NCBI GenBank assembly: GCA_020722815.1
Contig: DYKB01000059.1
Span: forward strand, 1-45,052
Length of the DNA: 45,052 nt
Source: Caldithrix sp.
Lineage (GTDB): Bacteria > Zhuqueibacterota > Zhuqueibacteria > Thermofontimicrobiales > Sulfurfontimicrobiaceae
Direction: 5' to 3'
The position numbers were made by a program, and so were the translations under genes. The notes beneath the pieces were generated by a model that saw only the letters and a list, made by a program, of their open reading frames with translations, did not search any database and was not told the origin of the DNA. Positions 1 through 8,589 of this stretch are shown here, one piece after another; positions within the stretch are counted from its first letter, which is position 1, and every line of letters starts with the position of its first letter.

Positions 1-349
1 TCAAATGAAGCAATAAGGGAATAAGGTTAAATTGCAGGGACCCTCGAATTGTTACGAAGGTCAATAAGGTCGATTGGGTTTGATCTTGCGGCCTGGTTGA
101 TTAAAAACCTTATTAACTTGAGGAATCAGTAAAACCGGCGACACAACAAATTTGATCCTATTCCCTGTGATCGGTTACTAGAAAAAACATCCTAACTTAT
201 TGAAAAATAAAGAATTTTTATGCCGTTTATAATAACAAAAAAAATACTTTTTGAAAAAACATCTATATAAAATCAAAGCTCAAATTCGTATGATGACCTG
301 TATAAAAAATAAATTCTGCTATTGAAATTTATCTTTTTAAAAATTTATC
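1..349. other. Intergenic stretch, no gene recognised
   Basis: No convincing coding frame is seen. Positions 39-46 and 55-62 form a short imperfect inverted repeat (GACCCTCG / CGAAGGTC). It resembles the ACCTTCGAGG-type repeat found elsewhere in this window and may be the tail of an upstream gene's terminator or a repeat remnant. Confidence 0.4.
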
Positions 350-378
350 TTGAAAACGTTCTTTGAAATTGATACTAT
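350..378 (+). promoter_or_regulatory. Putative sigma70-type promoter for leader ORF and nfeD
   Basis: TTGAAA at 350-355 and TACTAT at 373-378 are separated by 17 nt. The predicted start site would lie only about 10 nt before the leader ORF ATG at 397, so its transcript would have a very short 5' end. This is sequence inspection only, and the -10 matches consensus at 4 of 6 positions. Confidence 0.4.
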
Positions 379-396
379 ATATCAGGGAGTAAATCA

Positions 397-474
397 ATGC
401 TAAAATTATTTAAAAGCGAACTTAACGACTCACTCGAAAAAGTATTTTATTTAATACTGGAGTCAAAAAATTGA
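397..474 (+). CDS. Possible 25-residue leader peptide overlapping nfeD start
   Basis: A 25-codon ORF starts at ATG 397, 7 nt after a GGAG Shine-Dalgarno at 386-389. Its TGA stop (472-474) overlaps the TTG start of nfeD (471-473) in the arrangement TTGA. The peptide begins MLKLFKSELND and ends LESKN; it is amphipathic, with no membrane segment. The nfeD Shine-Dalgarno (GGAG 459-462) lies inside it. The overlap geometry is typical of translational coupling. I recognise no family, so it may be a leader peptide, a small protein or chance. Confidence 0.4.
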   Translation: MLKLFKSELNDSLEKVFYLILESKN

Positions 475-1763
475 GAACAAAAATAATCATCATTGTATCT
501 TTGATTTTTCTGTTATTTCAGGGCATAAATGCCGGTGAAAATCAGATCATGCAACTAAAAATCAAGGGGGTTATTGGACCAGTTACGTCAGAATATCTGA
601 TTGAAAATTTGAAGCTGGCAGAAGCGGAAAAATATCACGCCATCCTCATAGAAATGGACACTCCCGGCGGATTGGTCAGTTCAACAAAAGATATCGTATC
701 GCAAATGCTTCAATCGCCTGTGCCACTCATTGTGTATGTTCACCCGGTCGGTGCCGGCGCGATTTCAGCCGGAAGTTTTATTATGCTGGCTGCTCATTTC
801 GCTATAATGACCCCCAATACGACAGTCGGCGCTGCGCATCCCGTATCATTGGGGATGGCAACAGATACCAGCGATGTCATGAATCAAAAGGCAACGAATT
901 ATCTCAGCAGCTACATTAAAAATATTGCTGAAAATCGCGAGAAAAATGCGGAAGCTGCCCAGAAAATGGTCATCGAAAGTGCAGCTTATACGGCGGAAGA
1001 GGCACTGGCGCAAAATCTAATCGATGGAATCGTTCCCAATATGGATAGCCTCCTGATATTTCTGGATGGTAAAGGGGTCAAGGTCGACAGCGGACAAATT
1101 ATTTTAAACACACGAGAAGCCACTATCGTACCCATTTCAATGACCTGGCGCCAAACCTTCTTACAGACAATTTCCAATCCTAATATCGCCTATCTATTCA
1201 TCCTGATTGGGCTGCTTGGATTGTATTTTGAATTTTCGCATCCGGGAACTATCTTACCCGGCATCATCGGTGCATTTTGTCTGATTATCGGTTTTTATGC
1301 CACCGAGGTGTTAGCGATTAATTGGGCCGGTTTTCTACTACTGGCTCTGGCATTTATTCTATTTTTAATGGAAATAAAAATCACCAGTTACGGTTTATTA
1401 ACGGTGGGAGGAATTATTTCAATGATTATTGGTTCACTCATGCTTTTTAAAGCTCCCATTCCTTTATTGAAAATATCCTGGAGTCTGGTCATCACGGCCA
1501 GTGTCACCATCTCCCTGTTTTTTATTTTCGCCGTTGGAATGGCCTTGAGAGCTCAAAAGCGAAAAATAACCACAGGTCAGGAAGGTCTGATTGGCGAACA
1601 GGGAAAAGTCGTTAACGAAATCCCTTCCGGCCATACAGGGCTGGTTGAAGTCCATGGTGAAATCTGGCATGCCAGCAGCAAACAGGCGCTGACTGCCGGC
1701 GAGAAAGTTATCATCAAAGCTGTAAACGGACTTTTATTGAATGTGGAAAAGTTGAATTCGTAA
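471..1763 (+). CDS. nfeD: NfeD family membrane-bound ClpP-class serine protease
   Basis: Long-form NfeD (430 aa). It has a signal peptide (about residues 1-21), then a ClpP/SDH-type serine protease domain, then four or so membrane segments (about 225-375), and a C-terminal OB-fold NfeD domain. The PGGL oxyanion-type motif is at 65-68. The likely catalytic serine is S99 in AISAG and the likely lysine is K140 in NQKATNYL, by analogy with the archaeal family member PH1510. In that family the protease cleaves the C-terminus of the partner stomatin, and here the slipin gene follows 59 bp downstream. The start is TTG at 471, chosen for GGAG at 459-462. Membrane quality control is the usual inferred role, and the substrate is unproven. 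Confidence 0.93.
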   Translation: MRTKIIIIVSLIFLLFQGINAGENQIMQLKIKGVIGPVTSEYLIENLKLAEAEKYHAILIEMDTPGGLVSSTKDIVSQMLQSPVPLIVYVHPVGAGAISAGSFIMLAAHFAIMTPNTTVGAAHPVSLGMATDTSDVMNQKATNYLSSYIKNIAENREKNAEAAQKMVIESAAYTAEEALAQNLIDGIVPNMDSLLIFLDGKGVKVDSGQIILNTREATIVPISMTWRQTFLQTISNPNIAYLFILIGLLGLYFEFSHPGTILPGIIGAFCLIIGFYATEVLAINWAGFLLLALAFILFLMEIKITSYGLLTVGGIISMIIGSLMLFKAPIPLLKISWSLVITASVTISLFFIFAVGMALRAQKRKITTGQEGLIGEQGKVVNEIPSGHTGLVEVHGEIWHASSKQALTAGEKVIIKAVNGLLLNVEKLNS

Positions 1764-1822
1764 AAAATTGTATCATTAAATCCAATCTTTATTCAATCCT
1801 AAAAAGTCAGGAGAGAAAAACT

Positions 1823-2578
1823 ATGTATCCTCAAACGTATATTGTCGTTGTGATCATTTTTTTCATAATCATGAGTTCGGTCCGGGTACTTCGCGAGTAT
1901 GAACGGGGCGTGGTATTTCGTTTGGGACGATTGATTGGGACAAAAGGCCCGGGTCTTTTTTTATTAATCCCTGTCATTGATCGGATGCTAAAAGTCGATC
2001 TCCGGGTTATTACGATGGATGTACCGCCACAGGATGTGATCACACGGGACAATGTCTCGGTTAAAGTGAATGCGGTGCTCTATTTTCGCGTGGTTGATCC
2101 GGCTAGAGCCATTGTCCAGGTTGAAAATTTTTATCAGGCTACCTCACAATTAGCCCAAACCACCTTACGAAGCATATTAGGTCAGGCTGAATTGGATGAA
2201 TTACTCTCAGCCCGCGATAAGATCAATCAGGAATTGCAAAAAATTATCGATTTCCATACCGATCCCTGGGGCATCAAAGTAGCATTGGTAGAAATCAAAC
2301 ATGTGGATCTCCCCACTGAAATGCAACGGGCTATGGCGAAGCAGGCTGAAGCCGAACGCGAGCGGCGCGCCAAAATCATTCACGCGGAAGGTGAATATCA
2401 GGCATCGGAAAAATTAGCTCTGGCCGCCAAACGAATCGAAGGTTCACCAATGGCCATGCAGCTTCGTTTTCTTCAAACATTAACGGAAGTCGCGGCTGAA
2501 AATAATTCTACCACGATTTTTCCGGTACCGATTGATTTGATAAAATTATTTTTAGATAATGGAAAAGGCGGGAAATAG
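1823..2578 (+). CDS. Slipin/stomatin-like SPFH domain membrane protein
   Basis: This 251-aa protein has an N-terminal membrane segment (about residues 5-20) and then a complete SPFH/Band 7 domain (about 24-190). The SPFH region contains typical slipin stretches such as YERGVVFRLGR and the DPWGIKV segment. An Ala/Glu/Arg-rich coiled region (about 170-205, AKQAEAERERRAKI) should support oligomerisation. Length and order match bacterial/archaeal slipins. It has a good Shine-Dalgarno (AGGAG, 1809-1813). Position directly behind nfeD makes the pair a classic NfeD-slipin operon, in which the slipin scaffolds membrane microdomains and is the presumed protease partner. Confidence 0.93.
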   Translation: MYPQTYIVVVIIFFIIMSSVRVLREYERGVVFRLGRLIGTKGPGLFLLIPVIDRMLKVDLRVITMDVPPQDVITRDNVSVKVNAVLYFRVVDPARAIVQVENFYQATSQLAQTTLRSILGQAELDELLSARDKINQELQKIIDFHTDPWGIKVALVEIKHVDLPTEMQRAMAKQAEAERERRAKIIHAEGEYQASEKLALAAKRIEGSPMAMQLRFLQTLTEVAAENNSTTIFPVPIDLIKLFLDNGKGGK

Positions 2579-2586
2579 TTCCCCAA

Positions 2587-2621
2587 AAGACCTTCGGGGT
2601 ATTTAAAACCTTGAAGGTCTT
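2587..2621. terminator. Inverted repeat, likely bidirectional terminator
   Basis: Arms AAGACCTTC (2587-2595) and GAAGGTCTT (2613-2621) are perfect complements. The right arm is followed by a T-rich run (about 2621-2634). It lies between the convergent slipin gene and the minus-strand gene ending at 2628. The arm sequence also resembles the dispersed ACCTTCGAGG repeat, so it may be a repeat co-opted as a terminator. Confidence 0.55.
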
Positions 2622-2627
2622 CTTCAT

Positions 2628-3194
2628 TTATTTTACAGTTCCTGTAACCTGAAACTTGCCAGCCTGCCAGATTAGTTCATATAAAAGATTTTTTGTTTTC
2701 GAATCAATCACTTTAATGGTTGTTCCAAATTCTGGCAATATAAAAGCCGGAAAAAGTTCATTATCTGATTTTTTCTGAAGTTTTTCCAGCGTTTTTTCCA
2801 TCTCCTGAATGGGTAAAATATTTTCAATAACTTCCCATTGACCTTTTTTATCCAGAGCTAATAATTTGAAAACATTGCACAAACACCCCGGTCCGCAATC
2901 GATCGAAACGGCAATAATATCCCGCTGGTTGCTTCGATCTTTATACAGCGCAACTTCCAAAGGATATTGCAGCCCATTATCAACTTTTGCCCGCAAGTAT
3001 CCATTCTTTATATTCTTATATTGAATACATTTGGTTCGAAAATCTTTCGTATCCTGAACCGCTCCGGCATCACAAACGAAATATTCACCAGGCAACGTCA
3101 GGTAATAATCTACAATATTTTTGGTTTCACCGGTAAATCCAACATTCAATTGAAAGCAGAAGCCAGATAAGATAAGAATGAGAAACAGACGCAT
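2628..3194 (-). CDS. Secreted hypothetical protein with Cys cluster
   Basis: This 188-aa protein has an N-terminal signal peptide (MRLFLILILSGFCFQ..., about residues 1-21), so export to the periplasm is likely. It has no recognised domain. A compact cysteine cluster (CGPGCLC, near residues 101-107) plus two earlier cysteines could form disulfides or bind a metal. The remainder looks like a beta-rich small periplasmic domain. The start is supported by GAGG about 7 nt upstream. It follows the zinc-ribbon membrane protein gene on the same strand after a 53-nt gap, so co-transcription is possible. I cannot assign a function. Confidence 0.7.
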   Translation of the reverse strand: MRLFLILILSGFCFQLNVGFTGETKNIVDYYLTLPGEYFVCDAGAVQDTKDFRTKCIQYKNIKNGYLRAKVDNGLQYPLEVALYKDRSNQRDIIAVSIDCGPGCLCNVFKLLALDKKGQWEVIENILPIQEMEKTLEKLQKKSDNELFPAFILPEFGTTIKVIDSKTKNLLYELIWQAGKFQVTGTVK

Positions 3195-3247
3195 AAAATT
3201 TCCTCTTTTTCATTAATGAATGGTTTAACTAATTAAAATTATTGTCA

Positions 3248-3979
3248 TTAAAAGAAAACATGGAAGATGAAAAATCCAAGAATAACTAAAGTAAGTGCGA
3301 TGATTAAACCACCGATGATAAAAGAGAAAATCATGCGGGGTAAAATTTTGTCCCTGAAATCTCCAAAAAAGGTCAAATAGCTCCAAAAATAAAGTAAGGC
3401 AAACTCAATCGACCAGGCCAGACCTTCATAAGGACCTTTTAACACCATTTCATTTGATTTTAATATAATTTGGATGATAATAAAGATCGCCACACTTTGC
3501 GACATGACATAGACTAAAAAGCAAAAATATTCAACAAAAGTATATTTTTCCCCTTTGTTCATCACCATCATTCCAACGGCAAAAGGAATCATCAACAGAA
3601 TGAATACCAGATTTGTCAATAGCGTAATATATTGATTAAAAAACGGGATATTATTTTTCGGATCAATAATAACTGGCTCCAAAGCGGGCTTGTTAAGAAT
3701 AAAAGTGAACGTAATATTTACCGCCAGGATGATAAAAAGGTATTTAATCGGCGAGATAAAACCTTTTCGCTTCCCCTGCAGATAATTTTGAATAAAAATC
3801 CCCGGCTTGAAAGTCAAGGCCATAAAAGTACGACGAAAATCCGAATCAAAACGAACGAGCAGTTTATAGAAATCTTTCAGAAGTAATCCCATTGAATAGC
3901 GCGCCACAGAAGCTTCCTGACCGCATTGATAGCAATATTTGCCAATGAGCTTCTCACCACAATTTAAGCAGTTTTTCAA
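3248..3979 (-). CDS. DUF3667-like zinc-ribbon integral membrane protein
   Basis: The N-terminus carries a short zinc ribbon with two CxxC-type knuckles (CLNCGEKLIGKYCYQCGQ, residues 4-21). A linker with FKPGIFIQNYL and KRKGFISPIKYLF follows, then about four to five hydrophobic segments to the C-terminus. This layout matches the DUF3667 family common in FCB bacteria, whose function is unknown. The start is TTG at 3979, chosen because AGGAG lies 10 nt upstream. A nearby ATG is out of frame. It lies in a minus-strand run with the cupin gene upstream and the secreted Cys-cluster protein downstream. Confidence 0.75.
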   Translation of the reverse strand: MKNCLNCGEKLIGKYCYQCGQEASVARYSMGLLLKDFYKLLVRFDSDFRRTFMALTFKPGIFIQNYLQGKRKGFISPIKYLFIILAVNITFTFILNKPALEPVIIDPKNNIPFFNQYITLLTNLVFILLMIPFAVGMMVMNKGEKYTFVEYFCFLVYVMSQSVAIFIIIQIILKSNEMVLKGPYEGLAWSIEFALLYFWSYLTFFGDFRDKILPRMIFSFIIGGLIIALTLVILGFFIFHVFF

Positions 3980-4020
3980 GTTTTATCATCTCCTGTTAAT
4001 ATAGTTGTGTTTTTTTTAAA

Positions 4021-4545
4021 TTATAGACAGGTAAGTCTTTCAATAATTGAACGATGGGCTGGATATTTTGAAATTAACTCCTCACATTTTGCCAGTTCAA
4101 AATCTTCATAATCAAATCCCGGTGCGACACAGCATCCAACCAAAGCGTATGATGCTTCTTCATCCACTGTTGAACCAAACCAGTAACCGGCTCTCACCAA
4201 GTGCTGAAAGGATTCATTTTTATCAAAATCAGGTCCCAACTTTTTTTGAATATAATTTCCATCCGGTTCAATAATATGAATTGTCAGCGGACTACCGGTA
4301 TAAAAACTCCAAATTTCATCCGATTTCAACCGATGTAAATGTGATACCTGATGACTTTCTAACAAAAAGTAAATCATCGTATCAATCTTTCTTGGACCAC
4401 TAAATTTACCTGGCAGGTTTTCAGTGCTAATTTTTTCAGAAGCAGCAAAAGTCTCATTGTAGTAACCACCTTCGGGATGAGGTGTCAAGGCCAAATTTTT
4501 TATCCAATATTCAGCCGATTTTGTAGCAGCGACATTTTTTTTCAT
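4021..4545 (-). CDS. DUF985 family cupin
   Basis: This 174-aa single-domain cupin belongs to the DUF985 (PF06172-type) family. Recognisable features are the N-terminal LTPHPEGGYYNETF, the central IYFLLE...SHLHRLKSDEIWSFYTG with cupin histidines and an acidic residue, and the C-terminal VAPGFDYEDFELA. Length is normal for the family. Relatives are RmlC-like jelly rolls of uncertain substrate, sometimes linked to sugar metabolism. It sits 48 nt downstream of the gluconate 5-dehydrogenase-like SDR on the same strand, so a shared carbohydrate role is possible but not shown. Confidence 0.85.
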   Translation of the reverse strand: MKKNVAATKSAEYWIKNLALTPHPEGGYYNETFAASEKISTENLPGKFSGPRKIDTMIYFLLESHQVSHLHRLKSDEIWSFYTGSPLTIHIIEPDGNYIQKKLGPDFDKNESFQHLVRAGYWFGSTVDEEASYALVGCCVAPGFDYEDFELAKCEELISKYPAHRSIIERLTCL

Positions 4546-4593
4546 TTGTTTCCTTTTTTTAATAAGAAATTCAAAGAATGCATCACCGAATTT

Positions 4594-5367
4594 TTATACA
4601 CACGCTACCAGACCACCATCCACAAACAAAATCTGGCCATTTACGTAACTCGAAGCCGCAGAAGACAAGAAAATAGCTGCGCCAATAAGTTCTTCCGGAT
4701 TTCCCCAACGATTAGCGGGGGTTCGGGAACAAAGCCAGGTGTTGAAATTTTTATCTTCATACAGGGTCCGTGTCATCTCGGATTTAAAATAACCCGGGGC
4801 CAATCCATTCACCTGAATATTATATTTTCCCCAATCAGTGGCCATGGCCTTGGTAAGCATTTTTAAGCCACCTTTCGCTGCGGTATAAGGGGCAATCGTT
4901 GGTCGTGCCAGTTCACTTTGCACGGAACAGATATTGATGATTTTCCCGGAACGACGTTTAATCATCCCCTGCACCACTGCTTTTGCGACCAGAAAGGCGC
5001 CGGTAAGATTTATATCCAGAATATTTCGCCAGTCATCTGCATCAAAATTTTCCAATGGTGCGCGAGTTTGAATACCGGCATTATTTACCAGAATATCGAT
5101 TATGCCAACTTCCTGCTCAATTTTCTGAATCTGATTTATTATTGCAGTTTCATCCCGGACATCAAATGGATAACCGGCGACTTTTAATCCAGTGGCTTTG
5201 AGCTGTTCGACAGCCACTTCAAGCTTTGTAACTTCGCGTCCATTCAGGATAATCAAGGCTCCGGCCTGGCCTAATCCTTGCGCCAGGATGAAACCCAGCC
5301 CCTGGCTCGAGCCGGTAATAAGGGCAATTTTGCCGGTTAAATCGAATAAATTTGGATATTGGGTCAT
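4594..5367 (-). CDS. SDR oxidoreductase, gluconate 5-dehydrogenase-like
   Basis: A 257-aa classical short-chain dehydrogenase. The cofactor motif TGSSQGLG is at 18-25, NNAG at 95-98, the catalytic serine at S148, and the Y161-x3-K165 pair in YTAAKGG. The N-terminal FDLTGKIALITGSSQGLG is typical of Ga5DH/IdnO-type enzymes, which interconvert gluconate and 5-ketogluconate using NADP(H). The fragment of a GntP-type gluconate permease immediately upstream on the same strand supports sugar-acid use. Other SDR substrates (3-oxoacyl, other keto-sugars) cannot be excluded from sequence alone. Confidence 0.85.
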   Translation of the reverse strand: MTQYPNLFDLTGKIALITGSSQGLGFILAQGLGQAGALIILNGREVTKLEVAVEQLKATGLKVAGYPFDVRDETAIINQIQKIEQEVGIIDILVNNAGIQTRAPLENFDADDWRNILDINLTGAFLVAKAVVQGMIKRRSGKIINICSVQSELARPTIAPYTAAKGGLKMLTKAMATDWGKYNIQVNGLAPGYFKSEMTRTLYEDKNFNTWLCSRTPANRWGNPEELIGAAIFLSSAASSYVNGQILFVDGGLVACV

Positions 5368-5456
5368 TTTTGTTCCTTTTTAAAAGAAAATATCCAGGGA
5401 TTTGCCTGAAAATATGCGTCAAACGTAATACGTAAAACACGATAAGAATTATCGGG

Positions 5457-6068
5457 TTAATGCAATCCGGGTAAAAATTCAGCAAATTGACCGATCAGGA
5501 GGATGAATAAAAAGATGATAATTCCTGAAAGCGTCGCACCAACAGTCCAGGCTTTAATTGTATCATTTATCTTCAGGTCCGCAAAACGCGTCACCACCCA
5601 GAATGCAGAATCATTTGGAAATGAAAGACAATTTCCGCCGGCACAGATGGCCAATCCAATTAATACAGGTGATACATTGGTTTGGACCGCGATTGGCCCC
5701 AGAATGGAAGATGCCGTCACCAAAGCCACGGTCGAAGATCCCTGCGCGCCTTTTAAAACCGCACTCAGGATAAAAACCGTGAAAAGAATGGAAATATGGG
5801 CGGCCGATAAAGTCTCCACTAGATATAAACCGATGCCGCTTTTATCAATCACATAACCCAAAGCGCCCCCCACACCAGTAACCAACAGAATTAATCCTGC
5901 TTTTTCAGTGGCTTCCATCATAATCTGATTTGCCGAACCAGGGATATATCTGGCCAATGTCAAAATGGCCACGCCAACACTGATCAGCATGGCCATATTT
6001 TTATTACCAATGAAAGCGAAAATTTCGTAGGCCATGCACACCGTGAATGCACTCCGAAAAATTTTTTT
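5457..6068 (-). pseudogene. GntP-family gluconate permease, N-terminal half missing
   Basis: From about 6068 down to the stop at 5457 the frame encodes the C-terminal half of a GntP/GntT-type H+:gluconate symporter. It contains ALGYVIDKSGIG, ALVTASSILGP and GNCLSFPNDSAFWVV, with about five membrane segments. GntP proteins are about 440 aa, and only about 203 family-like residues remain. The frame is open upstream to an ATG at 6131, but those first 21 residues are read out of frame through the 3' end of lctP and no Shine-Dalgarno is present. Family similarity begins almost exactly at the lctP stop (6067-6069), which indicates a deletion or insertion junction. It is probably non-functional. Confidence 0.8.
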
Positions 6069-7746
6069 AAAATAATTGTGGCACGATAAAATAAACCAAA
6101 AAGAGACCGACAATTCCAACAACCAAACCATATATCAACATCGGAAGTATATTCCGCCGGATAATAATGCCTTCGACACCACTCAAGCCAACGGTAGCAC
6201 TGGCAGCGATGATTTTAAAAATACAGATCAGGACACCAAATGACCCACCGACATTTTGCAGACTAACAATAATAATATGCGAAAGTCCCAGTCGATCTGC
6301 TACCGAGTATTGAAAAAGCCCAAAAAGCATATTGGAAACTGTATTTGAACCGGCGATAAAAGCCCCAAAAGCGCCAATAAATGGAGCGACCAATGGCCAG
6401 GCGTCTTTTACAATTTGTGAGGTGAATTCGGCAATGACAATCGGCATGCTGTTCCAACCATGCGCCGAATGTCCCGCCTGCATTATTTCAACCATCGGAA
6501 CTGTAAAAAGCAGCGCGATAACAGGACTTTTTATTTTCGATATCGCTTCTTTCCAGGCATTTTTGACCTGTGTTGTTTTCATTTTATAAAAGGGGATCGC
6601 GAGGAGTGCGACTAAAATAAATGGAAAAATTCCCGGATTATATAATAGCTCGAGCTTGCTGTTCACTTCAGTTTCAAAAAGTTGATTAAATTGAATCGGA
6701 AATTTTTTCAAAATTGCTTTAAAGGGGAGCATATCCAGTCGTGTCAAAACCAACAGAATTCCGACGATAATATATGGTATCCAGGCTTTCCATAATGGAA
6801 TTTGAACGATTTTACTGTTGTCATCTATCCGGATCGAGCCTGACCAATTTTTTTCCCATGAATCATGTTTCGGAAAATCCCATTTTTTTTTCGGAACTAA
6901 AAAGCCAGCACGGGTTGTCAGGAGCAGAATAAACAAGCCAATCAATCCGCCTAATAGACTTGGAAATTCGGGACCAAGCAGCCAGGCAGTCAACAAATAA
7001 GGCACAACATAGCAAATTCCAGCAAAAATGGAATATGGCCAGAGCTGGAATCCTTCCTTGAAACTTCGATTTTTGCCGAAAAATCGTGTCATAAAAGAAA
7101 CTGCCAGCAAGGGAATGAAAATAGCCATAAATGAATGAAGTACGGCGGTCCAGAGACCAATACGATAAATGAATTCCGCATGATTCATACCGGCATCGGT
7201 AATTGCCTGTTGAATTTCGGGGGTACTTAATGTTGATCCCAGTCCAATGATTGTCGGAACCCCTACCGGCCCAAAAGAGACCGGCGTGGCATTGGCGATT
7301 AACGATACCATGACCGCCGCTAATGCCGGAAAACCCAATGTCACCAGCAAAGGAGAAAGCAGGGCTGCAGGTGTCCCAAATCCCGCCGCTCCTTCTATAA
7401 AAGCCCCGAATAACCAGGCTATCAAAATCGCCTGGACACGTCGATCATCGGAAATACGACGGAAACCATGATTAATGGCATTTAAAGCACCAGACTCTTT
7501 GAGGGTAAAAAGCAGCACTAATGCCCCAAAAACAATGAAAAGAATTTCCAATGCTGAAATAATGCCTTTTACATTAGCAGCAAGAATGTATGCAATTGGG
7601 CCTTGCCAGACAAAAATTGCCAACATCAAAGCTGCTACCCAGGCTAACGGCATGGCTTTTGTGGCCGGCCAGCGTAACCAGACCATTAAGAGCAGGATGA
7701 CTAAAATTGGAATACACGCTAAAAAGGCTAATAAAATAAGGGGCAT
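6067..7746 (-). CDS. lctP: L-lactate permease, LctP/LldP family
   Basis: A 559-aa integral membrane protein of the lactate permease family (E. coli LldP/GlcA relatives), expected in the inner membrane as a lactate or glycolate/H+ symporter. Family-typical stretches include FGAFIEGAAGFGTPAALLSPLL (from about residue 115), SFGPVGVPTI, FIGAFGAFIAGSNTVSNM and LQNVGGSFG near the C-terminus. About 12-14 hydrophobic segments are evident. Length is normal and the C-terminus looks complete. The start is supported by AGGAGAG four nt before the ATG. Its stop abuts the truncated GntP gene, which suggests that both were brought together by rearrangement. No lactate dehydrogenase gene is nearby. Confidence 0.92.
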   Translation of the reverse strand: MPLILLAFLACIPILVILLLMVWLRWPATKAMPLAWVAALMLAIFVWQGPIAYILAANVKGIISALEILFIVFGALVLLFTLKESGALNAINHGFRRISDDRRVQAILIAWLFGAFIEGAAGFGTPAALLSPLLVTLGFPALAAVMVSLIANATPVSFGPVGVPTIIGLGSTLSTPEIQQAITDAGMNHAEFIYRIGLWTAVLHSFMAIFIPLLAVSFMTRFFGKNRSFKEGFQLWPYSIFAGICYVVPYLLTAWLLGPEFPSLLGGLIGLFILLLTTRAGFLVPKKKWDFPKHDSWEKNWSGSIRIDDNSKIVQIPLWKAWIPYIIVGILLVLTRLDMLPFKAILKKFPIQFNQLFETEVNSKLELLYNPGIFPFILVALLAIPFYKMKTTQVKNAWKEAISKIKSPVIALLFTVPMVEIMQAGHSAHGWNSMPIVIAEFTSQIVKDAWPLVAPFIGAFGAFIAGSNTVSNMLFGLFQYSVADRLGLSHIIIVSLQNVGGSFGVLICIFKIIAASATVGLSGVEGIIIRRNILPMLIYGLVVGIVGLFLVYFIVPQLF

Positions 7747-7932
7747 AAAGCTCTCCTATTCGTTCAAATTTAATTCGCTAATATTATGAAAATAATTTCA
7801 AAAAGTAAATATATTTTTATAGTTTATCACTAAAATTATATAACCGAATCACATAATTACTCTAATTAAATCAGTGTGGACATAATTCGAGAGAGATAAC
7901 GGGAAAGAGGCTAATTTGCAGAGAAGTTACGA

Positions 7933-8589
7933 TTATTTCTTATATGATGTATTCGAATCAAGTTCTCTCGTCAAAACAACATCATCAAACCAGGCTTTCC
8001 CGGTGCCTGAAAGTCGAAGCAATATCTGAACCCGCGCTGGCGCGGGAAAAAGTGGCGATGTTATGACTTCGATATGGCACCAATCCTGGGTTTCTTTCAA
8101 ATGATTTTCACTAACAATGACCTGATAGTCGGAGAGATCAAAAACATTCCCCAAACCCGGTTGAAAGAACCGAATCGCTATCGCTACATGGCCGTTTACA
8201 TTTTCTACTTTTATCATTGCTGATAATTTTAATCGAATTCCGTCCAGCAACGCTTCTTCTCCGTAAGCCGGGCCAATTGTTGTGGCTATCCACATCGAGT
8301 CGATCGTTTCCCTGTTTTCAATAAATAAAGCGTGATGATCGCTGTACCCAATTTGATCATCCACTTTCCAGGTAATTCGATCTTTCTCACGACAGCTTGT
8401 TTCAAAAGTTCTGGGCCAAAGATTATGGAATTGTGCCGGAAAATCCAATAAAGTTTTACTAAAAGTATTTAAACCACTTAAATAAACAGGGATTTTTAAA
8501 ATTTCTGTCATTAGTGGACTGGACGCTTCCTGAATAATTGGGGTAACAGCTTTTTCAGTTAATGAATATAGTTTGAAATTTGCACTCAT
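7933..8589 (-). CDS. Carbohydrate-binding-module-like protein, possibly a fragment
   Basis: A 218-aa protein whose C-terminal 140 residues look like a CBM4/9-type jelly roll. Cues are the alternating beta pattern, QDWCHIEV and the closing GTGKAWFDDVVL. It has no signal peptide or catalytic domain, although this fold is usually attached to secreted enzymes. The ATG at 8589 has only an A-run upstream and an in-frame TGA nine nt before. It starts at exactly the point where the divergent creD remnant begins, so both may have lost their 5' ends at one rearrangement junction. Function is unknown; carbohydrate or ligand binding is inferred from the fold only. Confidence 0.6.
   Translation of the reverse strand: MSANFKLYSLTEKAVTPIIQEASSPLMTEILKIPVYLSGLNTFSKTLLDFPAQFHNLWPRTFETSCREKDRITWKVDDQIGYSDHHALFIENRETIDSMWIATTIGPAYGEEALLDGIRLKLSAMIKVENVNGHVAIAIRFFQPGLGNVFDLSDYQVIVSENHLKETQDWCHIEVITSPLFPAPARVQILLRLSGTGKAWFDDVVLTRELDSNTSYKK

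Noticed and set aside
4477..4866. 129-codon plus-strand ORF across the cupin/SDR boundary
   Set aside because: Overlaps two supported minus-strand genes and has no recognisable domain.
7790..7932. Terminator or regulatory RNA upstream of lctP
   Set aside because: Only AT-rich runs are visible; no stable inverted repeat.
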